From NCBI GenBank assembly GCA_947496175.1, contig CANMBU010000005.1, positions 61,059 through 125,058 on the forward strand: a stretch of 64,000 nt of DNA, read 5' to 3'. Below, in pieces: positions 35,486-45,234 of the stretch. The DNA comes from an uncultured Roseovarius sp. GTDB lineage: Bacteria > Pseudomonadota > Alphaproteobacteria > Rhodobacterales > Rhodobacteraceae. A model generated the notes under the pieces. The model had not been told where the DNA came from, did no database searches, and was given only the letters and a program-made list of their open reading frames with translations. Both the position numbers and the translations under genes were made by a program. Each line of letters starts with the position of its first letter. The first letter of the stretch is position 1.

Positions 35486-36019
35486 ATGGAAGAATTGACG
35501 AGCAAGACCGTTGCAGTTTTTTCCCGCCCGTTCACCGTTCCAGGCTTCAACGAGACGCTTCCGGTGGGAGAGTACGAGATCGAAACGGAATTGGTTTCAC
35601 CCCCGGGTCAACAGGATCCCGCAGCCTGGAAAGCCTCCATCATGGCGAAACTTCATCCCCGAACATCGCATCCGGGGTTTGCACGGTCTCTGACCGTTTC
35701 CCTTGCTGATCTGGATTATACCCGCGCCAGGGACAAGTTGACAGGCAGAGCGTTGTCCGACTTCTTCCTTGAGGAAATGCTTGCTGATCCGATGGTGCGC
35801 CTCGTGATGGAGGCCGACGGGGTCTCTGCAGCACATATGCGGCATCTCTATTCGGGGCACCGAACGCCCCAGTCTGACAGGGATGTCCTGGACCGGAACC
35901 CGGCGCATCTAGGTGCACGTGACATGGCGTCAATCCATGCTGCTGCAAACGAGGGCATGCCTCCACGACCGACAGGGACGTCGGCTATGCGCACGGCAGT
36001 CAGCGCGGATTTGACATGA
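35486..36019 (+). CDS. Hypothetical protein, paralogue of 29139-29453 product
   Basis: The 177-residue protein starts MEELTSKTVAVFSRPFTVPG and has the F.PF....F...LP.GEYE motif shared with the small protein at 29139. The middle is helical (LSDFFLEEMLADPMVRLVMEADGV), and the C-terminus is hydrophilic. GGGGAAAGGA lies before ATG 35486. Function unknown. The stop overlaps the next ATG (ATGA). Confidence 0.6.
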   Translation: MEELTSKTVAVFSRPFTVPGFNETLPVGEYEIETELVSPPGQQDPAAWKASIMAKLHPRTSHPGFARSLTVSLADLDYTRARDKLTGRALSDFFLEEMLADPMVRLVMEADGVSAAHMRHLYSGHRTPQSDRDVLDRNPAHLGARDMASIHAAANEGMPPRPTGTSAMRTAVSADLT

Positions 36020-36231
36020 TCACGAACAAAACCTCGGTCGACGTAGCATTTTCGGACATCGCCCGCGGAAGGGCCTTTGGCGACGTACCACGAGAGCGTC
36101 CTTGTCTGAGATGCGATGTTGTTTTCTGGAGTGAAGGCTTTGGAGAACGGATCTGTCGGCGCTGCAAGTGGTTGAGCGCCTGGCGGAACGCCGTTCCCGT
36201 CAGCCTTAGTGGTGCATCTCGTCGCCGCTGA
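36016..36231 (+). CDS. Small zinc-finger protein (CxxC...CxxC)
   Basis: The 71-residue protein contains CLRCDVVFWSEGFGERICRRC, a C-x2-C, ~15 residues, C-x2-C arrangement known from small alphaproteobacterial zinc-finger proteins with the pattern F.SEG..NRIC..C. The start overlaps the upstream stop (ATGA), indicating coupled translation. It probably binds nucleic acid, which is inferred from the motif only. Confidence 0.65.
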   Translation: MITNKTSVDVAFSDIARGRAFGDVPRERPCLRCDVVFWSEGFGERICRRCKWLSAWRNAVPVSLSGASRRR

Positions 36232-36609
36232 TCCCCACAGGCGCGCGGCGTCTTCCCAGTACCGTACTGGACCTGTCAATTCGGCCTGTCTAGACATCAC
36301 TCGCATCACGCCGACCGATGTCTGATAGGGCGAAGAGGGCCGGGAACTTCCCCACCGTCAGAGAAAACGCAGACGGCTCTATCACAAGGGAAGCTCTATC
36401 ATTCGCCTGCGCCCAAGAAACCCAATCAAGAAAAGCCGAAGGTCTCTGCCACAGCCAACTCCGTCGAAGGAAAGCCTGCGCTGGCGATTGGTGGGAGAAA
36501 GATAAAGCAAGACAGCCGTTCAGGCCGCGATTCCTGAAAAGCAGGTTTGAGCGAAATATAGTTCAACAGCCTATTGTAGAGATCTGCCGCGATAGCCATT
36601 TTTCATACA
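36232..36609. other. Gap upstream of groES, possible heat-shock promoter
   Basis: No gene is seen. TTTGAGC (36546-36552) and CCTATTG (36570-36576), 17 nt apart, resemble an RpoH-type promoter upstream of the CIRCE element and groES. Confidence 0.35.
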
Positions 36610-36636
36610 TTGGCACTCAGGTGTGGCGAGTGCCAA
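36610..36636 (+). promoter_or_regulatory. CIRCE element (HrcA operator)
   Basis: TTGGCACTC and GAGTGCCAA form a perfect 9-bp inverted repeat separated by 9 nt, the CIRCE layout (consensus TTAGCACTC-N9-GAGTGCTAA). It lies 53 nt upstream of groES, so HrcA repression is expected. Confidence 0.88.
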
Positions 36637-36689
36637 TGCATCCCTACGCATGCCACCCCTATCCGGAAATCTCGAAAAGGAGCATTTCC

Positions 36690-36977
36690 ATGAAGTTTAC
36701 TCCATTACATGACCGTGTCTTGGTCCGCCGTATTGAAGGCGAAGAAAAGACCTCGGGCGGCCTGATCATCCCTGACAATGCAAAAGAAAAACCGCAGGAA
36801 GGCGAAGTCGTATCCGTCGGTGCCGGTGAAAAAGACGACGCCGGCGCGCGTATAGTAATGGACGTCAAAGCTGGCGATAAGATTTTGTTCGGCAAATGGT
36901 CTGGCACGGAAATCAAGATCGACAGTGAAGAGTTGATGATCATGAAGGAGAGCGACATCTTGGGCATTATGGCCTGA
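36690..36977 (+). CDS. groES: Co-chaperonin GroES
   Basis: The 95-residue co-chaperonin has the usual start [20 protein letters not shown], the mobile-loop region TSGGLIIPD and the end ESDILGIM. It caps GroEL during folding of cytosolic proteins. AAAGGAG precedes ATG 36690, and the gene lies 43 nt before groEL. Longer upstream readings cross the CIRCE element and are not real. Confidence 0.97.
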   Translation: MKFTPLHDRVLVRRIEGEEKTSGGLIIPDNAKEKPQEGEVVSVGAGEKDDAGARIVMDVKAGDKILFGKWSGTEIKIDSEELMIMKESDILGIMA

Positions 36978-36987
36978 ACGACGCTGA

Positions 36988-38664
<1,677 letters not shown>

Positions 38665-38676
38665 AAGCGAACTTTT

Positions 38677-38714
38677 ACTCGCGGCATTGGAACCACTCTT
38701 TATGAGCCGCGAGT
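38677..38714 (+). terminator. Inverted repeat downstream of groEL
   Basis: ACTCGCGGC (38677-38685) and GCCGCGAGT (38706-38714) form a perfect 9-bp stem with a 20-nt loop just after groEL. No T-run follows, so a factor-dependent or mRNA-stabilising role is possible. The remaining ~290 nt to the next gene show nothing clear. Confidence 0.45.
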
Positions 38715-39002
38715 AGCAAATTCCTGAAGACGCCTCGCACCAGCGACCCGGCTTTTTCCAGTCGTTCTGCCCCCTGAGTAGACCATGTCTGAAGGCTCCG
38801 ATTTCTGACGCTAAATCGCTCCAAGCTGATCTGTGTAAGCGTCGAAAACTGGAATGTAAGCTAGCTAGAATATGCCCGCTGAAAATTCAGTAGGACGTGT
38901 GTTTTCGAGTCTTTAAGCGGCGCGCAAGTGGCAGTTCCCTAAAAAATAAATTCTTCCTTCGCGTGCCGCTCTTTCTCGAAGTGCCTAGGAAAGGACACAA
39001 CA

Positions 39003-39189
39003 ATGAAACTCAACACCAATACCATCTCGGAAAAGATGAAGTCCGTTAAAGCCAGCTGTGGAGGCGCACCCTTCGGTAAAAAAACCGCAGGCCTGGAGAC
39101 ATTACAATGCTGCTAAGGCCGCGCACAAAGCGAATGACGACATTAAGATGAAATACGAACTCGACGCTGCCAGGAAAGCCTTTGCGTAA
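39003..39189 (+). pseudogene. Frameshifted small basic protein gene (A7 run)
   Basis: From ATG 39003 (GAAAGGA upstream) the frame stops after 37 codons at 39114. If one A is removed from the seven-A run (39078-39084), the frame continues smoothly (GKKPQAWRHYNAAKAAHKAN...) to a stop at 39187, giving ~61 residues of basic helical protein. This is either a recent frameshift, a sequencing error in a homopolymer, or slippage expression on A7. Function unknown. Confidence 0.55.
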
Positions 39190-39301
39190 AAAAGTATCGG
39201 CCGCGTGAAAAAGCGGGCCAGTTTGCGCAAATGCAGAATGCAATACGCCGGGACCTGAACCGCAATCCATGATGGATTGCCCTACCTTGATTGGAAAAAA
39301 C

Positions 39302-39550
39302 GTGAAAAATGTGACTCTCGTAGCTGCCCTCATGACATCCGTCGCATTCTCCGCAAATGCAATGCCCACCGAAATTGATACTGACGGCGACGGCATGGCA
39401 TCCTTCGCTGAACTTCAGGTTTCATATCCTGAACTCACCGAGGAAGTGTTCGGCGACATCGACACAAATGGTGATGGACTCGTCGACGACGAGGAAATGG
39501 CTATCGCCGTGGAGCTTGGCAACCTCGCGGACCCTGAAACCGACTCCTGA
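39302..39550 (+). CDS. Exported EF-hand protein
   Basis: The protein has a signal peptide (VTLVAALMTSVAFSANA) and two EF-hand loops, DTDGDGMASFAEL and DTNGDGLVDDEEM, so it should bind Ca2+ in the periplasm or outside. The start is GTG 39302, or one of the ATGs at 39269/39272 with a longer lead. The mature protein is short and acidic. Possible roles are Ca2+ sensing or buffering. Confidence 0.7.
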   Translation: MKNVTLVAALMTSVAFSANAMPTEIDTDGDGMASFAELQVSYPELTEEVFGDIDTNGDGLVDDEEMAIAVELGNLADPETDS

Positions 39551-39573
39551 AACCAAAGGTTGGAGTATGCGCT

Positions 39574-39930
39574 ATGCAGAATCGTGAAGCTTTCAGATGG
39601 ACCTTCACAGCTTCAGGGCTTTGGCTCATCTTGTCGCCATTCATGCTTCTCGGCGGCCAATTGGCTCTTAGCAATGCCCTCATTGGCGATGCAGGACTGC
39701 TTATTCTCTTGGGGCTTTTGGCTTTGACTTTAGCGGGTTACGGCCACAACAAACATTACCTGGTCCAGACCTATCTGGGAGTGTCCTACGGTTTGATTTT
39801 GGGAGCGGCTCCTTGGCTGTTCGGATTCACCGAACCTGTCACCGCCTGGAATGCCGGCGTCGTCGGAACGGCTCTGGTTCTGGCGGGCCTTTATGTGGTG
39901 TTTCAGAAAATGCCGAAACATCACGCATAG
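39574..39930 (+). CDS. SPW-repeat membrane protein
   Basis: The 118-residue protein has four hydrophobic helices, with LSPFMLLGG in the first half and APWLFGFTEPVTAWNAGVVGTALVLAG in the second, the SPW-repeat pattern. GGAG precedes the ATG. SPW proteins are widespread small integral membrane proteins of unknown role, often in stress loci. Confidence 0.75.
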   Translation: MQNREAFRWTFTASGLWLILSPFMLLGGQLALSNALIGDAGLLILLGLLALTLAGYGHNKHYLVQTYLGVSYGLILGAAPWLFGFTEPVTAWNAGVVGTALVLAGLYVVFQKMPKHHA

Positions 39931-40301
39931 TGAAAAACACTGTGTGGGGCGGCAAACGCCCCATACTTCTGGTCGTTGTCCTTGCCAAAACTACTCACCC
40001 TGCATCTCTTCCGGAGATGGCTGTTAGCCATTGACTGCGAGGCGAACGCTTCGCGACTTATGGAGGATTGGACAGACGGTCCGTTTGAATGAAGGTGGTC
40101 GCTACTGGAAGTGTGCAACCCGTGTGCAATGCAGGGCGAAGGTCTGCAAAGCGTACGAAAACAGCCGTTGGTGCAAACGCAGCTAATTGGTGCTTTGTCC
40201 CGCTCTACAGACTTTGGCATCGTTAGCAGCGAACGACCGGTAATTGAGTAACTCAGAGCACTTAGGTCAACGGATGAATGCCAACGCTGTCTTTGTAGGC
40301 G
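39931..40301. other. Gap of ~370 nt, no supported gene
   Basis: No coding region, CRISPR, tRNA or strong hairpin is visible. It separates the SPW gene from the convergent TrbM-like gene. Confidence 0.4.
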
Positions 40302-40997
40302 CTAGTAGTTCACCTGCTCAAAGCCGTAGTTCCCTTCATAGTCACGCCAGTCGACGAAGACGGAACGGTGATAGATGCCGGGGCAATTCTGGCCCCAGCG
40401 TTCAAGACCGATATGGGCGGAGGGTAGGGCGGTGATGGAGGACCTCTGCCAGGCAAAGTCGCCTTGGGTTCCGTATGTGCCGAGGACCACGGTGGCACTA
40501 CGGTTGCAGTCGCCGTCACGTCCAGATTCATGCTGTCGCGCATACCGGACATCATAGACACGGATGGACCGCACGAAATTGTATTCAGGTCCGCTGATAT
40601 CGATGTCCGCGCGGTCCTGAATAAGCTGGAGGGCCCGGTCGGCGAGAACGAGATCGTCGACTGGCAAGGATTGGAGTGGTCTACGGCTATCGGGCCGGTA
40701 CAAGATCTCAAAGATGCGGCCAGCGTTGTTTGATAGCCGATCGCTCTCATAGGAAGCGCCCATGGGACAGCGCCAGATTTGCAGTGGCGGTTCCACCGGC
40801 CAGGGCGTAATCCGCCGAATGAATTCGGCGCGGGCTCGGGCGCAAGGAACTGAAGCAGGCCAACCGCCCGAAAGACACAAGAGGATCGCGCAATCGATCG
40901 GGTATGTCTGCGCTCGTGCGGACATCGGCAGCGAAAGACCTGTCACAGTTAAAGCGACTGCGACCGAGGGGAGGAGCTTCTTGAATAGATGACGCAT
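40302..40997 (-). CDS. TrbM-like exported protein
   Basis: The ~231-residue protein has a signal peptide (SVAVALTVTGLSLPMSARAQ). The mature part begins YPIDCAILLCLSGGWPASVPCARARAEFIRRI, a Cys-rich TrbM-type motif. More Cys follow at WRCPM, DCNRS and QNCPG. TrbM is an accessory of IncP-type conjugation. ATG 40997 is supported by GAGGG 8 nt upstream. It lies ~19 kb from the T4SS operon, so it may be a relic of an integrated element. Confidence 0.55.
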   Translation of the reverse strand: MRHLFKKLLPSVAVALTVTGLSLPMSARAQTYPIDCAILLCLSGGWPASVPCARARAEFIRRITPWPVEPPLQIWRCPMGASYESDRLSNNAGRIFEILYRPDSRRPLQSLPVDDLVLADRALQLIQDRADIDISGPEYNFVRSIRVYDVRYARQHESGRDGDCNRSATVVLGTYGTQGDFAWQRSSITALPSAHIGLERWGQNCPGIYHRSVFVDWRDYEGNYGFEQVNY

Positions 40998-41085
40998 GCT
41001 GGGGACCCTCTGTGACAAGGCTCAGCATACATACGTTAATATACTATCGCAACACTAACTATAAATACGCATAATGAAGTTTATG

Positions 41086-41946
41086 TTAATTCACTGAGTT
41101 GATGAACTCGGAAATCAGTTTCAAACCCACCTTGTCTTTTGTGGCGATCAAATGGGTCTCATGTTTCTGCGGCATCTCGCGTATCGGAATTTCCGTTACA
41201 GACTTTTTGATCAGACTGCTGTTGCACAGGAACACCGCGACGCCGATACCCTGCAAAACAGCCTCGTACATCAGAGGGAAAGTCGCCATCGTTACCGTTC
41301 GTTCGAGCGCAACGGCGTGGGTCCGACAGGCGTTCTCAAGCAACCTCCTTGTCAAGGACCCTCTTTCCGGAATAATGACCGTTTCTTCCTGTAAGTCTTT
41401 GAGAGATACGGATGCCTGAGTGCTCAGAGGGTGTTCATTTGGGCAGTAAAGAACGTATTCGGCGCTCTCAACGTGAATGCGCTCCCATGCATCGGAAACC
41501 GGTGCATCTGTGATCAAACCCACATCGGCCAGTCTATTGCGCAGCATATTCGTCGCGGTAGACCAGTCATAAAGGCCAAAGTTCACTTGAATGTTCGGAA
41601 AGCGTTGCCTGAAGGTTGCGATAATCCTGAGTGCCGGTTGCGGTGCGTTGCCAATGACATTCAAACGCCCGTTTTTCATGGCATTGAAGCCTTCAAGACG
41701 CTCCGATACCTCGGCGTCGAGCGACACCATGCGGTCGGCGAGATCAAAAAATTCTTGCCCTGTGGGCGTCAGCTCCACTCCGTCTCTGCCGCGGCGCAGC
41801 AGAAGCGTGCCGACAGTCTTTTCCAGATTTCCAATATGTTGCGTTATCGTGGATTGTGTCACGCCCATTCGCGCCGCCGCAGCGGAAAAGCTGCCCTCGC
41901 GGACAACATAGGCAAAAGCGATGAACTGATGGTGGTTGGGGCGCAT
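41086..41946 (-). CDS. LysR-family transcription regulator
   Basis: The ~286-residue protein has an N-terminal winged HTH (NHHQFIAFAYVVREGSFSAAAARMGVTQSTITQHIGNLEK) and a C-terminal substrate-binding domain from ~90. ATG 41946 is supported by GGAGG at the ideal distance. It is divergent from the ABC transporter gene at 42054, 107 nt away, and so probably regulates that operon. The ligand is unknown, but a phosphonate or phosphodiester is a reasonable guess. Confidence 0.9.
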   Translation of the reverse strand: MRPNHHQFIAFAYVVREGSFSAAAARMGVTQSTITQHIGNLEKTVGTLLLRRGRDGVELTPTGQEFFDLADRMVSLDAEVSERLEGFNAMKNGRLNVIGNAPQPALRIIATFRQRFPNIQVNFGLYDWSTATNMLRNRLADVGLITDAPVSDAWERIHVESAEYVLYCPNEHPLSTQASVSLKDLQEETVIIPERGSLTRRLLENACRTHAVALERTVTMATFPLMYEAVLQGIGVAVFLCNSSLIKKSVTEIPIREMPQKHETHLIATKDKVGLKLISEFINSVN

Positions 41947-42053
41947 ATCGCCTCCTTTCACGCAACCCATATACCCCATCGGTTTCACTAATATGACGTC
42001 ACAAAATTGTGGCTCGGTACCAGTAGCCCTTTGTCAACGAATGGGGGAATCAC

Positions 42054-43208
42054 ATGGCTGGCCTGTCGATCTCATCGGTGACCAAACGCTTTGGGGACAC
42101 CGAGGTGCTGAAGGGTGTGACGCTGGACGTCGCGGATGCGGAGTTCGTATCGCTTGTCGGGCCGTCCGGATGCGGGAAGTCGACATTGCTGCGCATAATC
42201 GCGGGTCTTGAGGACCCGACCAGCGGCGACATTGCGATTGACGGCAAGGGCGTCACCGGGACGCGCGCGGCGGATCGCAACCTGTCGATGGTGTTCCAGT
42301 CCTATGCGCTTTATCCGCATCTGACCGTGGCCGAAAACATTGCTGTACCTTTGCGGATGCGATCGCTTTCAACTGCGCAAAGACTGCCCTTGATCGGTCC
42401 ATTGTTGCCAGGTGCCAAAGAGCAGCAGTCTGAAATCACCAATGCGGTTCAAAACGCGGCCGAAATGCTTGAGATCGGCCCACTTTTGGACCGCAAGCCC
42501 GGTCAACTTTCGGGTGGGCAGCGTCAGCGTGTCGCCCTGGGCCGTGCTTTGGTGCGGGAGCCTGCTGCGTTTCTGCTGGATGAACCGTTGTCAAATCTGG
42601 ATGCCAAGCTGCGGGTCCAAACGCGTGCCGAGATCGCGCAGCTGCACCGTCGCCTCAACGCGACATTCATCTACGTGACTCACGATCAGGTCGAAGCGAT
42701 GACCATGTCAGACCGGATAGCTGTCATGATGGGTGGTGAGATCCTGCAATGTGACGCGCCAAGCGTCATATATGAAGATCCCAGCGATATCCGGGTGGCG
42801 GAGTTCATTGGCTCGCCCAAGATCAATATCCTGCCGATTGAACTTACCAATGCCGAGTTGACCCTGTTTGGCCAAGTTTTGGGACGCATCACTGAGGCGG
42901 CTCAGGCCGGCGTTTATCAGTTGGGCCTTCGCCCCGAAGCGCTAAAACTCACGCAGTCGGAACCGGTGATGACCGGAACGGTCGCGCATACGGAAAATCT
43001 GGGATCGGAGGTTTATGCGCAAGTCGCCTTGGCGGACCAAACCTCTCGCGTGACCCTACGTGCGGCCCCTGCGGAGCGTCACAATTTGCGACTGGGTGCC
43101 GAGGTGGGCCTTGGCTTTGATCTGCAGAACGGTTTGATTTTCGATGCGGATGGCACGCGTCAAAGACGTATCGAAGTCGCTGTCACGCATGTGAAAGAGG
43201 TGGCCTGA
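42054..43208 (+). CDS. ABC transporter ATPase, UgpC/MalK type
   Basis: The 384-residue ATPase has Walker A VGPSGCGKST, Q-loop VFQSYALYPH, signature LSGGQRQRVALGRAL, Walker B AFLLDEPLSNLD, H-loop VTHDQ and a C-terminal TOBE-like regulatory domain. It energises uptake of the permease pair encoded just downstream. A long insertion (about residues 105-130, SLSTAQRLPLIGPLL) lies after the Q-loop. The closest known use is glycerol-3-phosphate or sugar-type import. Confidence 0.93.
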   Translation: MAGLSISSVTKRFGDTEVLKGVTLDVADAEFVSLVGPSGCGKSTLLRIIAGLEDPTSGDIAIDGKGVTGTRAADRNLSMVFQSYALYPHLTVAENIAVPLRMRSLSTAQRLPLIGPLLPGAKEQQSEITNAVQNAAEMLEIGPLLDRKPGQLSGGQRQRVALGRALVREPAAFLLDEPLSNLDAKLRVQTRAEIAQLHRRLNATFIYVTHDQVEAMTMSDRIAVMMGGEILQCDAPSVIYEDPSDIRVAEFIGSPKINILPIELTNAELTLFGQVLGRITEAAQAGVYQLGLRPEALKLTQSEPVMTGTVAHTENLGSEVYAQVALADQTSRVTLRAAPAERHNLRLGAEVGLGFDLQNGLIFDADGTRQRRIEVAVTHVKEVA

Positions 43209-43209
43209 C

Positions 43210-44175
43210 ATGGCTGCGATTGACGCGCCAGCCGCCGCGCGCGAGCCGCGCGAAGTGAACCGTCAGGCCCGGACGGCCTGGGGTTTGGCCACGCCGGCGC
43301 TGGCATTGATGTTCTTGATCCTTTTGGTGCCGGTTGTCGTTGCGGGCGTCTTGTCGTTTACGAACTACTCGCTTGGCAACTCTAGCTTTGACTGGGTGGG
43401 ATTCAAGAATTACGACCGCCTGTTTTCCCGCTCGACCTATGAGAAGATGTTCATCGCGACCTTTACCTATGTGGCGGTGGTCGTGCCGATCTCGGTTGCC
43501 CTGGGGCTGGGCGCAGCGCTTTTGGTCAATTCGCTGGGGCGGATCGGGGATGTCTACAAGACGATCTATTTCCTGCCGGTCATGGCCACGCTGCTCGCCA
43601 TGGCCATAGTGTGGGAGTTCATGCTGCACCCCACGATTGGCGTAATCAATCAAACGCTTGAGCTGTCCTGCGGCACCTTCCTTGAGGTGATCCCCTTCCT
43701 AGCCAATGGCTGCGCCGACGGCTTCCCCTTGTGGCTTGGGGATCGGGATTACGCCATCTGGGTGCTCTGTTTCATCGGCATCTGGCAAGGCTTTGGCTTT
43801 AACATGGTGCTCTATCTCGCCGGGCTGACGGCGGTGCATCGTGAGCTTTATCATGCCGCAGAAATGGATGGGGCCAAAAGCGCATGGGAACGGTTCCGGC
43901 TCGTTACATGGCCCGCGCTTGGGCCGACAACTGTGTTTGTGGTGACAATCTCTTGCATCCGCGCCTTTCAGGTTTTTGACACGGTCGAGGCGTTCTGGCC
44001 CCAAGGCGGCGGGCCCAACAAATCCACCTATGTGATGATGTTCGCGATCTTTGAGAAAGGCGTGCAGCAGAACCTGATTGGCATCGGCTCGGCCATCACC
44101 ATGCTGTTTCTGGTCTTCGTGATGTTTCTCACCCTGATGCAGCGCTGGCTGGTCGAACGAAAGGTGCATTACTGA
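43210..44175 (+). CDS. ABC transporter permease, UgpA/MalF type
   Basis: The 321-residue permease has six membrane helices and the EAA loop YHAAEMDGAKSAWERFRLVTWPALGP. An extracellular Cys-containing loop (LSCGTFLEVIPFLANGCADG) is longer than usual. It forms the transmembrane channel with the following permease. ATG 43210 lies 1 nt after the ATPase stop. Confidence 0.9.
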   Translation: MAAIDAPAAAREPREVNRQARTAWGLATPALALMFLILLVPVVVAGVLSFTNYSLGNSSFDWVGFKNYDRLFSRSTYEKMFIATFTYVAVVVPISVALGLGAALLVNSLGRIGDVYKTIYFLPVMATLLAMAIVWEFMLHPTIGVINQTLELSCGTFLEVIPFLANGCADGFPLWLGDRDYAIWVLCFIGIWQGFGFNMVLYLAGLTAVHRELYHAAEMDGAKSAWERFRLVTWPALGPTTVFVVTISCIRAFQVFDTVEAFWPQGGGPNKSTYVMMFAIFEKGVQQNLIGIGSAITMLFLVFVMFLTLMQRWLVERKVHY

Positions 44176-45137
44176 TGACCCGCGATATCTGGAAACACCT
44201 GATCCTTGTGATCGGCGCGATCATCGTCTTGGCCCCGTTCTACATGATGCTCAGCTATTCCTTTAAAAGCCCCGGCGAGATTGATCGGGGTGTGGGCGGC
44301 TTCTTTGGCGCGCAAGAGATGATGGTCGACCCGCGCTGCGTCAAACTGCGCGACCCAAACCGCGATGAAGTAGCAGCCGCCGCTCCGCAATATCCTGGCA
44401 AATCTGACAGCGAGATCCGCGCCGCGATCATGGCGCAGGCCAAAATCGACTGTTCCATGCGCCCTGTTGTATTCAACTATTCCAAAGCCTTCATCGAAGC
44501 GCCGCTGCTGCGCTATTTGCTGAACGGGGTGATCGTCACCGCGTCGATCTTCTTTATTCAGGTGCTGGTCGCCCTGCCCGCAGCTTATGCGTTGGCCAAG
44601 CTAAAATTCTGGGGACGGGAGGCGGTGTTCGGGCTGGTGCTGTTCTGTCTGCTTATCCCTGTGCACGCGATTGCTTTGCCGCTTTACATCATGCTCGCCA
44701 AGGTCGGGCTGACCAATACCTATGCCGCGCTGGTGGTCCCATGGACGATCTCGGTCTTCGGGATTTTCCTGATGCGGCAGTTCTTCATGACTGTACCCGA
44801 TGATCTGATCGATGCTGCACGGATGGACGGGATGACAGAGTTCGCCATCGTCTGGCGAGTCATGCTGCCCACCGCCATCCCTGCCCTGCTCGCCTTTGCC
44901 ATCTTCAGCATCGTCGCCCATTGGAACGACTATTTCTGGCCGCGCATCGTGGTCACCGGCAGCCGGGACCTGTTCACCCCGCCTCTTGGCCTGCGAGAGT
45001 TCAAAGGGGACGCGGATGGATCATTCTTCGGGCCGATGATGGCCACCGCCACCATCATTGTCACACCGCTTATTGTTGCATTTCTGGTCGCACAACGCCG
45101 CTTTATCGAGGGGATCACGCTGTCTGGAATGAAATAG
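44175..45137 (+). CDS. ABC transporter permease, UgpE/MalG type
   Basis: The 320-residue permease has six helices and the EAA loop IDAARMDGMTEFAIVWRVMLPTAIPAL. Between helices 1 and 2, a ~70-residue hydrophilic insertion (MVDPRCVKLRDPNRDE...) occurs, with two Cys; UgpE/MalG proteins normally lack it. Its start overlaps the previous stop (TGATGA). The stop codon is part of the hairpin at 45135-45158. Confidence 0.9.
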   Translation: MTRDIWKHLILVIGAIIVLAPFYMMLSYSFKSPGEIDRGVGGFFGAQEMMVDPRCVKLRDPNRDEVAAAAPQYPGKSDSEIRAAIMAQAKIDCSMRPVVFNYSKAFIEAPLLRYLLNGVIVTASIFFIQVLVALPAAYALAKLKFWGREAVFGLVLFCLLIPVHAIALPLYIMLAKVGLTNTYAALVVPWTISVFGIFLMRQFFMTVPDDLIDAARMDGMTEFAIVWRVMLPTAIPALLAFAIFSIVAHWNDYFWPRIVVTGSRDLFTPPLGLREFKGDADGSFFGPMMATATIIVTPLIVAFLVAQRRFIEGITLSGMK

Positions 45138-45158
45138 GGTGGGATTGCTCCCACCCTA
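45135..45158 (+). terminator. Perfect hairpin between permease and binding-protein gene
   Basis: TAGGGTGGGA and TCCCACCCTA form a perfect 10-bp stem with loop TTGC. The first three bases are the permease stop codon. No long T-run follows. It separates the ATPase/permease part from the binding-protein gene and may stabilise or partly terminate mRNA. Confidence 0.6.
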
Positions 45159-45234
45159 CTTGTCGCCCTTTCGGGCTCATCACCGGGGTCTGCCAATCGC
45201 CAAACCGTCAGCCCCAACAACTGGAGTAGATGTA

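Noticed and set aside
36318..36689. Long N-terminal extension of GroES
   Set aside because: It crosses the CIRCE element and GroES is normally ~95 residues.
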